DNA from: Methanotrichaceae archaeon
GTDB taxonomy: Archaea > Halobacteriota > Methanosarcinia > Methanotrichales > Methanotrichaceae
Direction of reading: 5' to 3'
Length of the DNA stretch: 42,558 bases
NCBI GenBank assembly: GCA_016927425.1
Contig: JAFGMR010000030.1
Location: 1 to 42,558, forward strand
The position numbers and the translations under genes are program-made. Under the pieces are notes generated by a model. The model had not been told where the DNA came from. It saw nothing but the letters and a program-made list of their open reading frames with translations, and did not search any database. Below are positions 1-7,526 of the stretch, piece after piece; positions within the stretch are counted from its first letter, which is position 1; every line of letters starts with the position of its first letter.

Positions 1-360
1 CTCGATATCTCGCGCGAGATCGGCGACAGAAGGGGCGAGGGTGCCGATCTGGGCAACCTTGGTCTCGCCTACTATCATCTGGGCGAGCCACGCAAGGCGA
101 TCGAGTTTTACGAGCAGGCCCTCGATATCTCGCGCGAGATCGGGGATAGAAGGAACGAAGGAGCCTGGCTGGGCAACCTTGGGAACGCCTACTCTCATCT
201 GGGCGAGCCACGCAAGGCGATCGAGTTTTACGAGCAGGCCCTCGAGATCTCGCGCGAGATCGGCGACAGAAGGGGCGAAGGAAACCACCTATGGAACATG
301 AGCCTTGCCATCGACGCCCTCGGCGACCGCCCCAAAGCGATAGAGCACGCATCCTCCGCC
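1..360 (+). repeat. Three in-frame 120-bp tandem repeats encoding TPR units
   Basis: Units 1-120, 121-240 and 241-360 are nearly identical at the DNA level over their first and last thirds. Each starts CTCGA(T/G)ATCTCGCGCGAG. The third unit diverges after its first 40 bases. Such conservation at synonymous sites points to recent duplication or gene conversion. More copies probably lie to the left of the window. Confidence 0.85.
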
Positions 361-435
361 CTTGCGATCTATGAAGCAATCGAAAGCCCCACAGCCGAAG
401 CTGTCCGGAAGAAGCTTGCCAAGTGGCGGAAATAG
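1..435 (+). CDS. TPR-repeat protein, C-terminal fragment (5' end outside window)
   Basis: An open frame runs from base 1 to a TAG at 433-435 with no start inside the window, so only the last 144 residues are visible. It consists of three consecutive 40-residue tetratricopeptide units of the kinesin-light-chain type, recognisable by GNLGLAYYHLGEPRKAIEFY and EQALDISREIGDRRGEG, followed by a degenerate capping unit (residues about 97-144) and a basic tail KKLAKWRK. TPR arrays are helical scaffolds for protein-protein contact; no enzymatic domain is visible in this part. The 3' end lies 7 bases from the 3' end of the convergent polymerase gene. The partner and role are unknown. The family call is firm; the function is not. 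Confidence 0.85.
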   Translation, partial: LDISREIGDRRGEGADLGNLGLAYYHLGEPRKAIEFYEQALDISREIGDRRNEGAWLGNLGNAYSHLGEPRKAIEFYEQALEISREIGDRRGEGNHLWNMSLAIDALGDRPKAIEHASSALAIYEAIESPTAEAVRKKLAKWRK

Positions 436-442
436 CTCCCCC

Positions 443-2566
443 TCACCCGCCCCCGAAGACGAATGCAACCTCCCCCCAGGCCTTGTCGAGCAGCCGCCTG
501 TAGTACCCGATATCGAACCTGTCTGCCTCCATCTCAGCGTCCACCACCCACCGGGAGGAATCCCGCACCAAATAGCCGATCTCCATCCCTGGAGCAACAG
601 CAACCCCAAGCCTCCTGTAGGCCTCGACAGCCGCTCCTTCGGCGCACCTTCGCGAGTACCTGAGCCTGCTGATCCTCCGGCGGATCGCCATCTCCTGGGG
701 CCTGGCATCCGGAAGATCGCGCCTGTACCGGCCGTAGATCGCCCGGGCCTCGGGCTCTTGCATCGATAGGTCCTCGACCCCTTTGGCCTTTGCGAGCGAG
801 TCGAAGAGCTCCATCTGCATCCTCCTGACATACTCGGGGGTGTCCCCCTTCCTTGCCATCACCCCCCTTGCTTTGATCTCGCCTGTCGAAAGCCTCCCGT
901 AGTACCTGTTGTAGGCTCCGGATCCGTCCGCCTGGTCGAGAAATGCGATCCAGTCGTACGACTCAACCTCGGTCGAGATCCCTGTCCTCTTCTCGACCGC
1001 CTCCTTGAACCTCTGGATCTCGGGCCCTTGGACCCAGAGGCAGTCGACGATACCGTGAAGGACAGAGAGCCCCATCTCCTCGGCGATCTCCTTGACCTGC
1101 ATGAGAAGCTCCCTCGATATCGATGTGATGCTCTCGTAGACCCCTATCTGGCCGAACTTGGCGTTCCTGTATCCTGTGTAGCCGAAGCTTACTACAAGCA
1201 TCCACTTGAGGATGGAGTCAAGCCCTCTGTAGCTGGAGTCGACCTTCTTCTGCCGCTTTGTCTCGATTCGCAGCCGGAGCAAGGGCTCGAGGACAGAACT
1301 TAAGAAGCCTCTTCTATGGCTCCAGTCCGGGCCTTTGTCGTCCATATCGCCGCCATAGATCCCGTTGCCGCCAATCGCGCTGCCATAGGCGAGCGTGAGC
1401 CCGCCGCAGTCAAGCCCGTTGCGGCAAATCCCGCTGCCCTGGGATCCGGCGGCCAGGGCTTCGGCCTTCGAGGCGGCGTCAAGCGTCTCCGGGGAGAGGT
1501 TGTAGTTCACGATGATCGACGGGTACATCGATGTGAAGTCGATCTGGAAGACGTCCTGGTAGACCCCGGGCACCGGCTGGAAGATCATCCCCCCCTTGTC
1601 AGCCTCTCTGAGGGCGGAGATCGGCCTTGGCCTCTCGCAGTCCCTCTTCCTGAAGGGGACTGCAACCCCTCGCCTTATCGCCTCGTAGACCTCGTATGTC
1701 GAGACGAGCGTTCCCGGCGTAAACCTGGCGGCGAGGTTCGGCGGAAGGCCTGTCAGGCGGGATGCGAGCAGTATTCCAGCGAGATCGGCCTCCCGAAAGA
1801 CAAAGCTCGACTCGGTGTCTATGAGAACCCGGCCCTCGGGCATGAGGCCGCCTTCCTTGTGGTAGGTCTTCCCGTAGCTCCAGTATGACCGTGAAGCCAT
1901 CTCCCTGAACCTGCCGCTTCGGCTAAACGAGGAATCGAGGCCGTAGCGTCTCGCCTTATCGAGGATCGGATGCATCCAGGAGTCTGCATGGGGAAAGAGG
2001 ATCACGTCCGGGTCGATCGTAGAGACGAGGCCGAAGAGGTCGGCGAGGACAGCGCCTTCCTCTCCCTTGAGCTGATATAGATCGTCGCCCAGGTCATTGC
2101 CCTTCACCTCGACGGAGTCGACGTTTCCTGCCCTCTGCGGATCGCCGGCAACGCGGATTGCCATGATCCTCAGCATGACATCGAACTCGGGCGAGAACCG
2201 CGACTCGCCAGGCTCGCCGCATGGAAAGAGCCCCTTCTCCGACATGTACCTCAAATCCTGCCGGAGATCGACGTTGTAGAGCTCCGCTGCCATCCTGGTC
2301 TGGATCTCGATCCTCTCGGCAACCTTCCTTCCGGCGTAGATCTTGTAGCCGTCCAGGGGACCGTAGATGCTCCTAAACGTGCACTCCTCAGCCTGAAAGA
2401 GGCTCTCTAAGGCCTCTATCATCTCCCAGTGGGCGTGGGGATCCTTTAGGTGGAGGTAGAAGGAGGGCGAGTAGAGGATTGTGGATCTCTCAGTCCTCCG
2501 GTGGCCTACTCCCGTCTTCGACCAGAGCTCGACTGCGCCGTTGTAGCCAGAGTCGAAGATCCACAT
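443..2566 (-). CDS. Divergent archaeal family-B DNA polymerase
   Basis: The 707-residue product carries the family-B palm. Motif A is DFTSMYPSII (Asp343). The motif B region is LKWMLVVSFGYTGYRNAKFG (about 453-472). The motif C position reads HGIVDCLWV (504-512). A KARGVMARKGDTP segment (about 565-577) matches the thumb-side KxRG...RRD region. In motif C the first Asp of the usual DTD is Ile506, while the second, essential Asp is kept as Asp508. The N-terminal half occupies the place of the 3'-5' exonuclease, but its motifs look degenerate (FDVM instead of FDIE; PHADSWMHP in the second motif region), so proofreading is doubtful. It is shorter than replicative archaeal PolB (about 780-900 residues). 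The ATG is preceded by AAGGAGG seven bases upstream. The gene overlaps the small upstream ORF by 61 bases, implying translational coupling. It is probably a specialised repair or translesion polymerase, not the main replicase; that is inference. Confidence 0.85.
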   Translation of the reverse strand: MWIFDSGYNGAVELWSKTGVGHRRTERSTILYSPSFYLHLKDPHAHWEMIEALESLFQAEECTFRSIYGPLDGYKIYAGRKVAERIEIQTRMAAELYNVDLRQDLRYMSEKGLFPCGEPGESRFSPEFDVMLRIMAIRVAGDPQRAGNVDSVEVKGNDLGDDLYQLKGEEGAVLADLFGLVSTIDPDVILFPHADSWMHPILDKARRYGLDSSFSRSGRFREMASRSYWSYGKTYHKEGGLMPEGRVLIDTESSFVFREADLAGILLASRLTGLPPNLAARFTPGTLVSTYEVYEAIRRGVAVPFRKRDCERPRPISALREADKGGMIFQPVPGVYQDVFQIDFTSMYPSIIVNYNLSPETLDAASKAEALAAGSQGSGICRNGLDCGGLTLAYGSAIGGNGIYGGDMDDKGPDWSHRRGFLSSVLEPLLRLRIETKRQKKVDSSYRGLDSILKWMLVVSFGYTGYRNAKFGQIGVYESITSISRELLMQVKEIAEEMGLSVLHGIVDCLWVQGPEIQRFKEAVEKRTGISTEVESYDWIAFLDQADGSGAYNRYYGRLSTGEIKARGVMARKGDTPEYVRRMQMELFDSLAKAKGVEDLSMQEPEARAIYGRYRRDLPDARPQEMAIRRRISRLRYSRRCAEGAAVEAYRRLGVAVAPGMEIGYLVRDSSRWVVDAEMEADRFDIGYYRRLLDKAWGEVAFVFGGG

Positions 2567-2799
2567 GGCCCGCCTCCTTCCCTATCCCTCTCCTTCAAGA
2601 GCTCTATGAGGACCGAGAAGACCGCGGCCTCGAGAGGGTCGTCTAGCGCATAGAAGGCCTCGCTCGAATGCCTCTTCGCCATCTCGGCGAGCCTGGTTGC
2701 ATAGACCTGGTCTTCCACCCTCATCGCGCGCCTCGCCTTCAGCCAGCGGTCGGCCACATCCTTTGCGCCCATCCTCACGCTCTGGACGGAGCGGCCCAT
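2506..2799 (-). CDS. Small hypothetical protein coupled to the PolB-like gene
   Basis: The product is 97 residues. The helical, charged segment GAKDVADRWLKARRAMRVED through EAAVFSVLIELLKERDREGG looks like a genuine folded helix bundle. The last 20 or so residues overlap the polymerase start in another frame and are low-complexity. ATG 2799 is chosen because GGAGGGG lies seven bases upstream; an in-frame ATG at 2832 lacks an equally good site. I recognise no family. Its position directly ahead of the polymerase and the long overlap suggest a small accessory factor for that polymerase. Confidence 0.6.
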   Translation of the reverse strand: MGRSVQSVRMGAKDVADRWLKARRAMRVEDQVYATRLAEMAKRHSSEAFYALDDPLEAAVFSVLIELLKERDREGGGPCGSSTLATTAQSSSGRRRE

Positions 2800-3008
2800 C
2801 AGAGCCCCTCCGAGAGCGCTGTCTCTGCGCATGTTAAGGGCGCAAAAGGCGCAAGGTGGGCAAAGACGTCGAGATGTGCGAAGGGGGCGAAGAACTCCGA
2901 GGGCGCGAAGGATGCGGAAGGTGCAAAGGGCGCAGACGTACCAGAGCTCAGTGCCCTCGTTGCACCGGCCCTTGAAAGATCGAGTTCCATAGCCTGTATC
3001 ATCGCCAC
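2799..3008 (-). CDS. Possible 69-residue low-complexity ORF at the head of the PolB operon
   Basis: The stop of this frame overlaps the start of the next small gene (TGATG), and GAGGTG precedes ATG 3008. Residues 1-22 look ordinary. After that the product is dominated by FAP/FAPF/FAHL repeats encoded by a degenerate purine-rich tract. A TATA-like element at 3014-3022 would place transcription initiation near 2993, which favours a leaderless start at ATG 2990 (63 residues) over ATG 3008. It may be a real leader gene or only repeat sequence that stays open by composition. Confidence 0.3.
   Translation of the reverse strand: MAMIQAMELDLSRAGATRALSSGTSAPFAPSASFAPSEFFAPFAHLDVFAHLAPFAPLTCAETALSEGL
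2836..2940. repeat. Low-complexity purine-rich tract with GGCGCAAAG / GGCGAAG-like units
   Basis: On the plus strand about 100 bases are built from irregular 8-12-base units such as GGCGCAAAAG, GGCGCAAGG, GGGGCGAAG and GGTGCAAAGGGCGC. The unit length varies, so this is not a simple microsatellite. The tract lies inside the putative 2799-3008 ORF. Confidence 0.6.
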
Positions 3009-3013
3009 CTCGA

Positions 3014-3022
3014 CGATATAAG
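3014..3022 (-). promoter_or_regulatory. TATA-like element for the minus-strand PolB operon
   Basis: The minus strand reads CCTTATATC here. The archaeal spacing of about 25 bases to the transcription start predicts initiation near 2993, just before ATG 2990. This is a pattern match only. Confidence 0.4.
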
Positions 3023-3087
3023 GCGGATCAATGGGCGGGGCGAAAGTGATCGGGGTCGCGGACGCCTTTGGGCGGCCCTGCCAACAT

Positions 3088-3120
3088 CTTTAATAGATCA
3101 GAAGGCGATGATAATATATG
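3088..3120 (+). promoter_or_regulatory. Promoter region of the secreted beta-propeller gene
   Basis: Two TATA-like elements lie upstream of ATG 3142: CTTTAATAG near 3088-3096 and AATATATG at 3113-3120. The first would give a leader of about 24 bases that keeps the AGGTGG ribosome-binding site at 3131-3136; the second would give a nearly leaderless transcript. I favour the first. Confidence 0.45.
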
Positions 3121-3141
3121 AGAAATTCGCAGGTGGTTTGA

Positions 3142-4113
3142 ATGAGAATCCAATCCCTCTTGATAATAGGCATTCTCCTCTTGTCCTTGAACGCAGAGGC
3201 AGGCTGGGATAAGATCTGGGACGGCCCGGTTGGAACGGTCGTCGTCAACTACAACCAGCTGAGCAACACAACGAGGCTCTTTGCAACCAATGCCGTCTCC
3301 GGAGATATCTATATCTACAGGCAATCCGCCGAGCGATGGGATCGCATAGGTGGGCCGGGTAGAGACTTCGTCGCCGCAGGCGGCAGGCTCTACGGCCTTG
3401 CCCCTGACGGGAACAGCATCTTCGCCTACTCCGGAACGGGTGACTCATGGAACCAGATAGGCGATGCTTCAGACGGCATAATCGGCGGAGCCAAGCTCTA
3501 TTCCATCGATCCGCAATCGAAGGATATCTACGAGTACCTGGGACCCAACAGCTGGCGGAAGGTGGGCGGTCCGGGAAGCATGTTCCTCTCGATCGGGGGA
3601 GGCTACGGGGTTGGCATGTACGGCCAGCCGCCGGATGTAATCTCATCGGCGAAGCTCTATGGCATCGCCCCCGACGGCCAGGAGGTCTGGGAGTACTCCG
3701 GCGTCCCTGAACAGTGGAGCAAGATCGGCGGCGCAGCCTCGATGCTCTACGGTGGAGGATACGACGCCCTTTACGCCGTCTCCGGCGGCAATGACATCTA
3801 CAAGTACACGGGACGTCCCGAGCAGTGGGTCGCCGTGGGCGGTCCAGGTAGGATGTTTGCTGTTGATACGTTCAACTGTCCCAGCCGGGACCAGACGTTC
3901 CCAAGGGGGATTCCAAACGATATTGGCTGCACCCCAGTCCTCTACGGCCTATCCAGTGACGGAAAGGAGATCTGGCGCTATACCGGCGTTCCAGACGAGT
4001 GGGAGCAGATACGCACCTCCGGATTCAGCGTGGACCTCGATAAAATCTACGCCGGCGGCGGAAATCTATATGCAGTGACGACACGGGGGGCCTTGTTCCA
4101 GTATGTGCCCTAA
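3142..4113 (+). CDS. Secreted tectonin/tachylectin-like beta-propeller protein
   Basis: The 323-residue product starts with a signal peptide (MRIQSLLIIGILLLSLNAEA, cleavage near residue 20). The rest is about seven short repeats with the pattern W-x-(K/R/Q)-(I/V)-G-G, a small loop, then LYG(I/L)xxDGxxI(W/F)xYSG. Examples are WDRIGGPGRDFVAAGGRLYG, WRKVGGPGSMF, WSKIGGAASMLYGGG and WVAVGGPGRMF. This spacing is typical of tectonin-type beta-propellers, which bind glycans or lipopolysaccharide-like surfaces in the known eukaryotic members. No anchor or sorting signal is visible at the C-terminus, so the protein may be released or loosely attached. AGGTGG sits five bases before the ATG, and a good terminator follows directly, so it looks monocistronic. 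The ligand is unknown. Confidence 0.75.
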   Translation: MRIQSLLIIGILLLSLNAEAGWDKIWDGPVGTVVVNYNQLSNTTRLFATNAVSGDIYIYRQSAERWDRIGGPGRDFVAAGGRLYGLAPDGNSIFAYSGTGDSWNQIGDASDGIIGGAKLYSIDPQSKDIYEYLGPNSWRKVGGPGSMFLSIGGGYGVGMYGQPPDVISSAKLYGIAPDGQEVWEYSGVPEQWSKIGGAASMLYGGGYDALYAVSGGNDIYKYTGRPEQWVAVGGPGRMFAVDTFNCPSRDQTFPRGIPNDIGCTPVLYGLSSDGKEIWRYTGVPDEWEQIRTSGFSVDLDKIYAGGGNLYAVTTRGALFQYVP

Positions 4114-4114
4114 A

Positions 4115-4146
4115 GGGGAGGGAAATCCTCCCCCAGCTCTTTTTTT
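4115..4146 (+). terminator. Intrinsic-type terminator after the beta-propeller gene
   Basis: The stem GGGGAGG (4115-4121) pairs with CCTCCCC (4127-4133) across a 5-base loop and is followed by seven T residues at 4140-4146. It lies two bases beyond the stop codon. Confidence 0.8.
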
Positions 4147-4388
4147 CAGGCCTGAGGGGAAGGCTTCGGGCATTGCCATCCGAGATTCGCCCCGGCCTAT
4201 CCCTGCAGATCCTAAGCACTGCCGCCTCTACAACCTCGGAGACGCGGGGCCACTGCAGCATCCATCTGATGCGAGATGATGCCCATCATACTGGAACTAC
4301 GAGGATATCCAAATGGCCTCCGATAGTGGCCGCATCCTCCAGCTGGGATTTGATACCCATCATCAGCCTTCGGGAATATATGCCAACA

Positions 4389-5555
4389 TCACTCGGTCGC
4401 TATGGCCTCGACTGGGTCTAGCCTGGACGCCTTGAAGGCCGGGTAGAGGCCTGCCAGGAGGTTTACGAGCAGCGCGAAGGCAGAGACGTAGAGGAAGCTC
4501 TCGAGGTCGAGCAAGACGCTCATATGCGATGCTATGTAGACTTCGCTTGGAACCTCGATAGTCCCTATGAGCTGCGCGGCTACAACAGAGAGGACTCCTC
4601 CCAAGAGGGCGGACGGCGGCCCAAGCAACGCGCTCTCCAGTATGAAGATCTTCATAATGGATCGTCGATTGGCGCCCATCGCCATCATGATGCCGATCTC
4701 CTTCGTCCGCCTGCTGATGATCATGATCATGGTGTTTGCAATTCCAAACGCTGCGATTATGAATACGAGGAGATAGAACGCAATTGAATATATCTGCTGT
4801 GAGTCTAGCTGCTCCAGGATGTCCCTGTTCTTCTCTTGCCAGCTCTTGGCCACGTAGTTCGTCCTCGCACCCACTTGAGCTGCAACCTCCGGCGCGATGA
4901 AGATGTCATTGAGCCTCACACCCACCTCCGATATCACATCGCCCTCTCCGAGGAGATCTTGGGCGGTCTCCAGAGGCAGGTAGACGAGGCTTCCATCAAG
5001 GCCGGTCCCCGTCTTTATGATCCCAACAGCCTTGACGGTGACCGTCATGTCTTGCCTGATCAGCCGGAAGTTCTCCCCGCGCTTCAGCTCAAGCTCCTCG
5101 GCGAGCTTAGAGCCGACGACTGCGGCATGCCTCTTGAACTGGAGGTCGAGGTAGTCTCCCCAGATCAGGTCCTCTTGGACGTTGAGCAGATGGTCTTCCT
5201 GGATGGGATCTGCCCCGATGAAGATAACCCCCTCGACGTTGTCCTTGTACTTAGCCGCGGCTTTTCCCATCAGCCTGGGAGATACTGCTACCACCTGCGG
5301 ATAGCCGAGAATGATATCCGAGACCGTCTTGTAGAGGTAGATGTAATCCTCGTCCTCCTTTGGGCTGACGACGATATGGGGAGCGTTCTCAACCGTGCTA
5401 TCTATGAGGTTCTGCCGGTAGCCGGCGGTAAGGCCAATGAGGACAACGATCACGGCGACAGCCAGGGAGACCGAGAGCACGGTGAATAGTACCTGGCGGG
5501 GATTTGCCATTAAATGCCTCTTTGCCACAGTCATCTCGTACAAGCCGAGGCTCAC
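4389..5555 (-). CDS. FtsX/MacB-type ABC transporter permease
   Basis: The 388-residue membrane protein has the MacB/LolE topology. One N-terminal helix (about residues 22-45) is followed by a large extracytoplasmic domain (about 46-255) and then a C-terminal FtsX domain with three helices. The domain carries the conserved block RRTKEIGIMMAMGANRRSIM and ends LYPAFKASRLDPVEAIATE. The start is GTG 5555, which overlaps the upstream permease stop as GTGA, so translation is coupled. Together the two permeases probably form a heterodimer that extrudes a substrate from the membrane or transmits force to an envelope protein. No MacB/LolD-type ATPase lies beside them. Confidence 0.9.
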   Translation of the reverse strand: MSLGLYEMTVAKRHLMANPRQVLFTVLSVSLAVAVIVVLIGLTAGYRQNLIDSTVENAPHIVVSPKEDEDYIYLYKTVSDIILGYPQVVAVSPRLMGKAAAKYKDNVEGVIFIGADPIQEDHLLNVQEDLIWGDYLDLQFKRHAAVVGSKLAEELELKRGENFRLIRQDMTVTVKAVGIIKTGTGLDGSLVYLPLETAQDLLGEGDVISEVGVRLNDIFIAPEVAAQVGARTNYVAKSWQEKNRDILEQLDSQQIYSIAFYLLVFIIAAFGIANTMIMIISRRTKEIGIMMAMGANRRSIMKIFILESALLGPPSALLGGVLSVVAAQLIGTIEVPSEVYIASHMSVLLDLESFLYVSAFALLVNLLAGLYPAFKASRLDPVEAIATE

Positions 5556-6709
5556 CCCTTCAATGCGACGACGGGATCGAGTTTCGATGCCTTATGGGCC
5601 GGGTAGACGCCGGCGAGCATTGCCAGAATGATGGCAAGTATGGGAAATGCCACCATGTCGACGGGGGATACGAGGAACTTGAGGGTGATGGGTTGAGGTG
5701 CTGTTGCAGCAGTGACCGTGACGTGCAGGCTGTGGAAGTAGGCAGAGACGACATAGCCAAAGAGGCTTCCGGCGATCCCGCCGATCAGCCCGAGGGTGCC
5801 GCTCTCGATTAGAAAGAGCCTTCTGATCATGGGAGGATTTGCTCCCATCGCCATGAGCATCCCAATCTCCCTCGTCTTCTCGAGCACGAGCATGTTCATC
5901 ACGTTTGCTATGCCGAATGAGGCGATCAACAGGACTAGCATGAGTATGAGGTCGTTCGATAGCGACTCGATCTCGACAGTCCTCTCGAACTCGGGGAAGA
6001 GGTCCCGCCAGCTCTCGGCCTTATAGCCCCAGGCAGATATCCTCTCGGAGACGATGTCAGCCCCTTCGGGATCCTCCAGGTGAATATCGATGTACGTTAC
6101 GACATCGCCCTCTCCTAGAAATGCCCTTGCCGTATCGAGGGAGACGAAGGCTGACTCGTCCCACTCCTCAACGCCTGTGTCGAATATGCCGCCGATCACC
6201 AGGTTCATCGGCTCGGAATCGGGATAGCTCGCCTTCACCGAGTCGCCGAGCTTCACCTCCAGCTTCTCCGCCGTGGTAGTTCCTAATACCACCTTTCGGC
6301 CTGCAAGGACGGAGTCGAGATCGCCCGAGACCATGTAGCGATCCCCGATCCTTGTCACCTTGTTCATCTCGGATGGGACGATTCCAGTAAGGGCGACGTT
6401 CTCCACCTTGTCCTCGTGAGAGAGGCTTGCCGTGCCGCTAAGGGCCGGCGACACCGCCACGACTCCCGAAATCGCCCAGATGTTCTCTATCAATGTCTGA
6501 TAGAGGTAGATGTACTCCTCCCCGTCCTTTGGGGTCACTAGGACGTGGGGGGGCTCGAAGAATATGCTGAAGAATGTGTCGAGGCTCCCGTTCATCAGCG
6601 AGCGAAGGACGATTATGATCGCGACGGCAAGCCCTATTGCGCCCATCGAGAGGGCCGTCTGCCTCCTCCTGGTCTTGATATGCTTGAGGGCTACTCTGGT
6701 CTCGAACAA
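5552..6709 (-). CDS. FtsX/MacB-type ABC transporter permease (paralogue of the next gene)
   Basis: The 385-residue product is a paralogue of the 4389-5555 protein with the same layout. It has an N-terminal helix at about 18-40, an extracytoplasmic domain, and an FtsX domain with KTREIGMLMAMGANPPMIRR and the end motif VYPAHKASKLDPVVALKG. Shared segments such as PKDGEEYIYLYQT (PKEDEDYIYLYKT in the partner) show descent from a duplication. The best start is TTG 6709, with GGGTGATC just upstream; I see no suitable ATG. It is first of the two-gene unit. A TTTAAAC element near 6838-6845 could be its promoter. Confidence 0.9.
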   Translation of the reverse strand: MFETRVALKHIKTRRRQTALSMGAIGLAVAIIIVLRSLMNGSLDTFFSIFFEPPHVLVTPKDGEEYIYLYQTLIENIWAISGVVAVSPALSGTASLSHEDKVENVALTGIVPSEMNKVTRIGDRYMVSGDLDSVLAGRKVVLGTTTAEKLEVKLGDSVKASYPDSEPMNLVIGGIFDTGVEEWDESAFVSLDTARAFLGEGDVVTYIDIHLEDPEGADIVSERISAWGYKAESWRDLFPEFERTVEIESLSNDLILMLVLLIASFGIANVMNMLVLEKTREIGMLMAMGANPPMIRRLFLIESGTLGLIGGIAGSLFGYVVSAYFHSLHVTVTAATAPQPITLKFLVSPVDMVAFPILAIILAMLAGVYPAHKASKLDPVVALKG

Positions 6710-6923
6710 AGGATCACCCAGCCTCTCGGGGGTTATGCCGGTTCGGACCCTTGATGAAGTTGAGGAACTCCGAGTTTGCGCGAGAGACCGGCCATCTGGA
6801 ACTCCCGAGAGGGCTCTGCCTACTGAGGTGTGATCTCGTTTAAACCCTCCGGCCTTCCTCCGATGGAAGGATAGATAACCATGGGAGAGATTAGATTACT
6901 GAGCAGCCCCTGGGGAGGAGCAG

Positions 6924-7526
6924 ATGTTGAGGAAGGACTCTCTCAAGGCCTATCGCGATATGAGGAACTTCTCAGCCACCCCTGAGCCGAGCGACCAGCT
7001 CCCCGATGACCAGCGAATCGCAAGCGGCCAGATATTCGTCATCCAGAAACACCGGTCGCGGTCGCTCCACTACGACCTGAGGCTGGAGGTGGATGGAATC
7101 CTTAAATCCTGGGCCATACCGAAGGGCCCGTCAGTGAATCCGAAGGACAGGCGCCTTGCCCTGCCAACTGAGGATCATCCGCTCGCCTATGCCCAGTTCG
7201 AAGGGGTGATTCCAGAAGGGGAGTACGGCGCAGGCGCTGTGATCGTGTGGGATGTGGGCACGTACGAGAACCTGACGGAGAAGAAGGGCCGCCCGGTCTC
7301 CATGAAGCGCGCGCTGGAGATGGGCCATATCTCATTTCGCCTTGATGGGCGGCGTCTTAAGGGAGGTTTTGCCTTAACGAGGACTGGGGTGGGAAAGGAG
7401 GAGAGATGGCTGCTCGTAAAGAGGGCCGACGAGGAGGCAGATCCGACGAGGGATCCAATTGCGGAGCATCAGGACTCTGTGATCTCCGGAAGGACGCTCG
7501 ATGAGATCGCGGGTGATGCGCTATGA
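6924..7526 (+). CDS. Stand-alone LigD-type 3'-phosphoesterase
   Basis: The 200-residue protein is the phosphoesterase module found in bacterial LigD, here without ligase or polymerase. The family removes 3'-phosphate and 3'-terminal ribonucleotides from DNA ends, healing them for ligation or synthesis. Visible signatures are SLHYDLRLE (His49, Asp51, Arg53), the preceding FVIQKHRS (His43), AIPKGPS, and EDHPLAYAQFEGVIPEGEYG with His85. These match the metal- and phosphate-binding residues described for the Pseudomonas LigD module. The C-terminal half has the RLKGGFALTR and EERWLLVKR strands. GGGGAGG precedes ATG 6924. The stop overlaps the start of the next gene as ATGA. Confidence 0.9.
   Translation: MLRKDSLKAYRDMRNFSATPEPSDQLPDDQRIASGQIFVIQKHRSRSLHYDLRLEVDGILKSWAIPKGPSVNPKDRRLALPTEDHPLAYAQFEGVIPEGEYGAGAVIVWDVGTYENLTEKKGRPVSMKRALEMGHISFRLDGRRLKGGFALTRTGVGKEERWLLVKRADEEADPTRDPIAEHQDSVISGRTLDEIAGDAL

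Noticed and set aside
1-360. CRISPR-like or other non-coding repeat array
   Set aside because: The repeats are contiguous, 120 bp long, in frame and encode TPR units; there are no spacers.
4173-4421. 82-codon plus-strand frame after the beta-propeller terminator
   Set aside because: It starts beyond a strong terminator without a promoter or ribosome-binding site and ends antisense to the permease.
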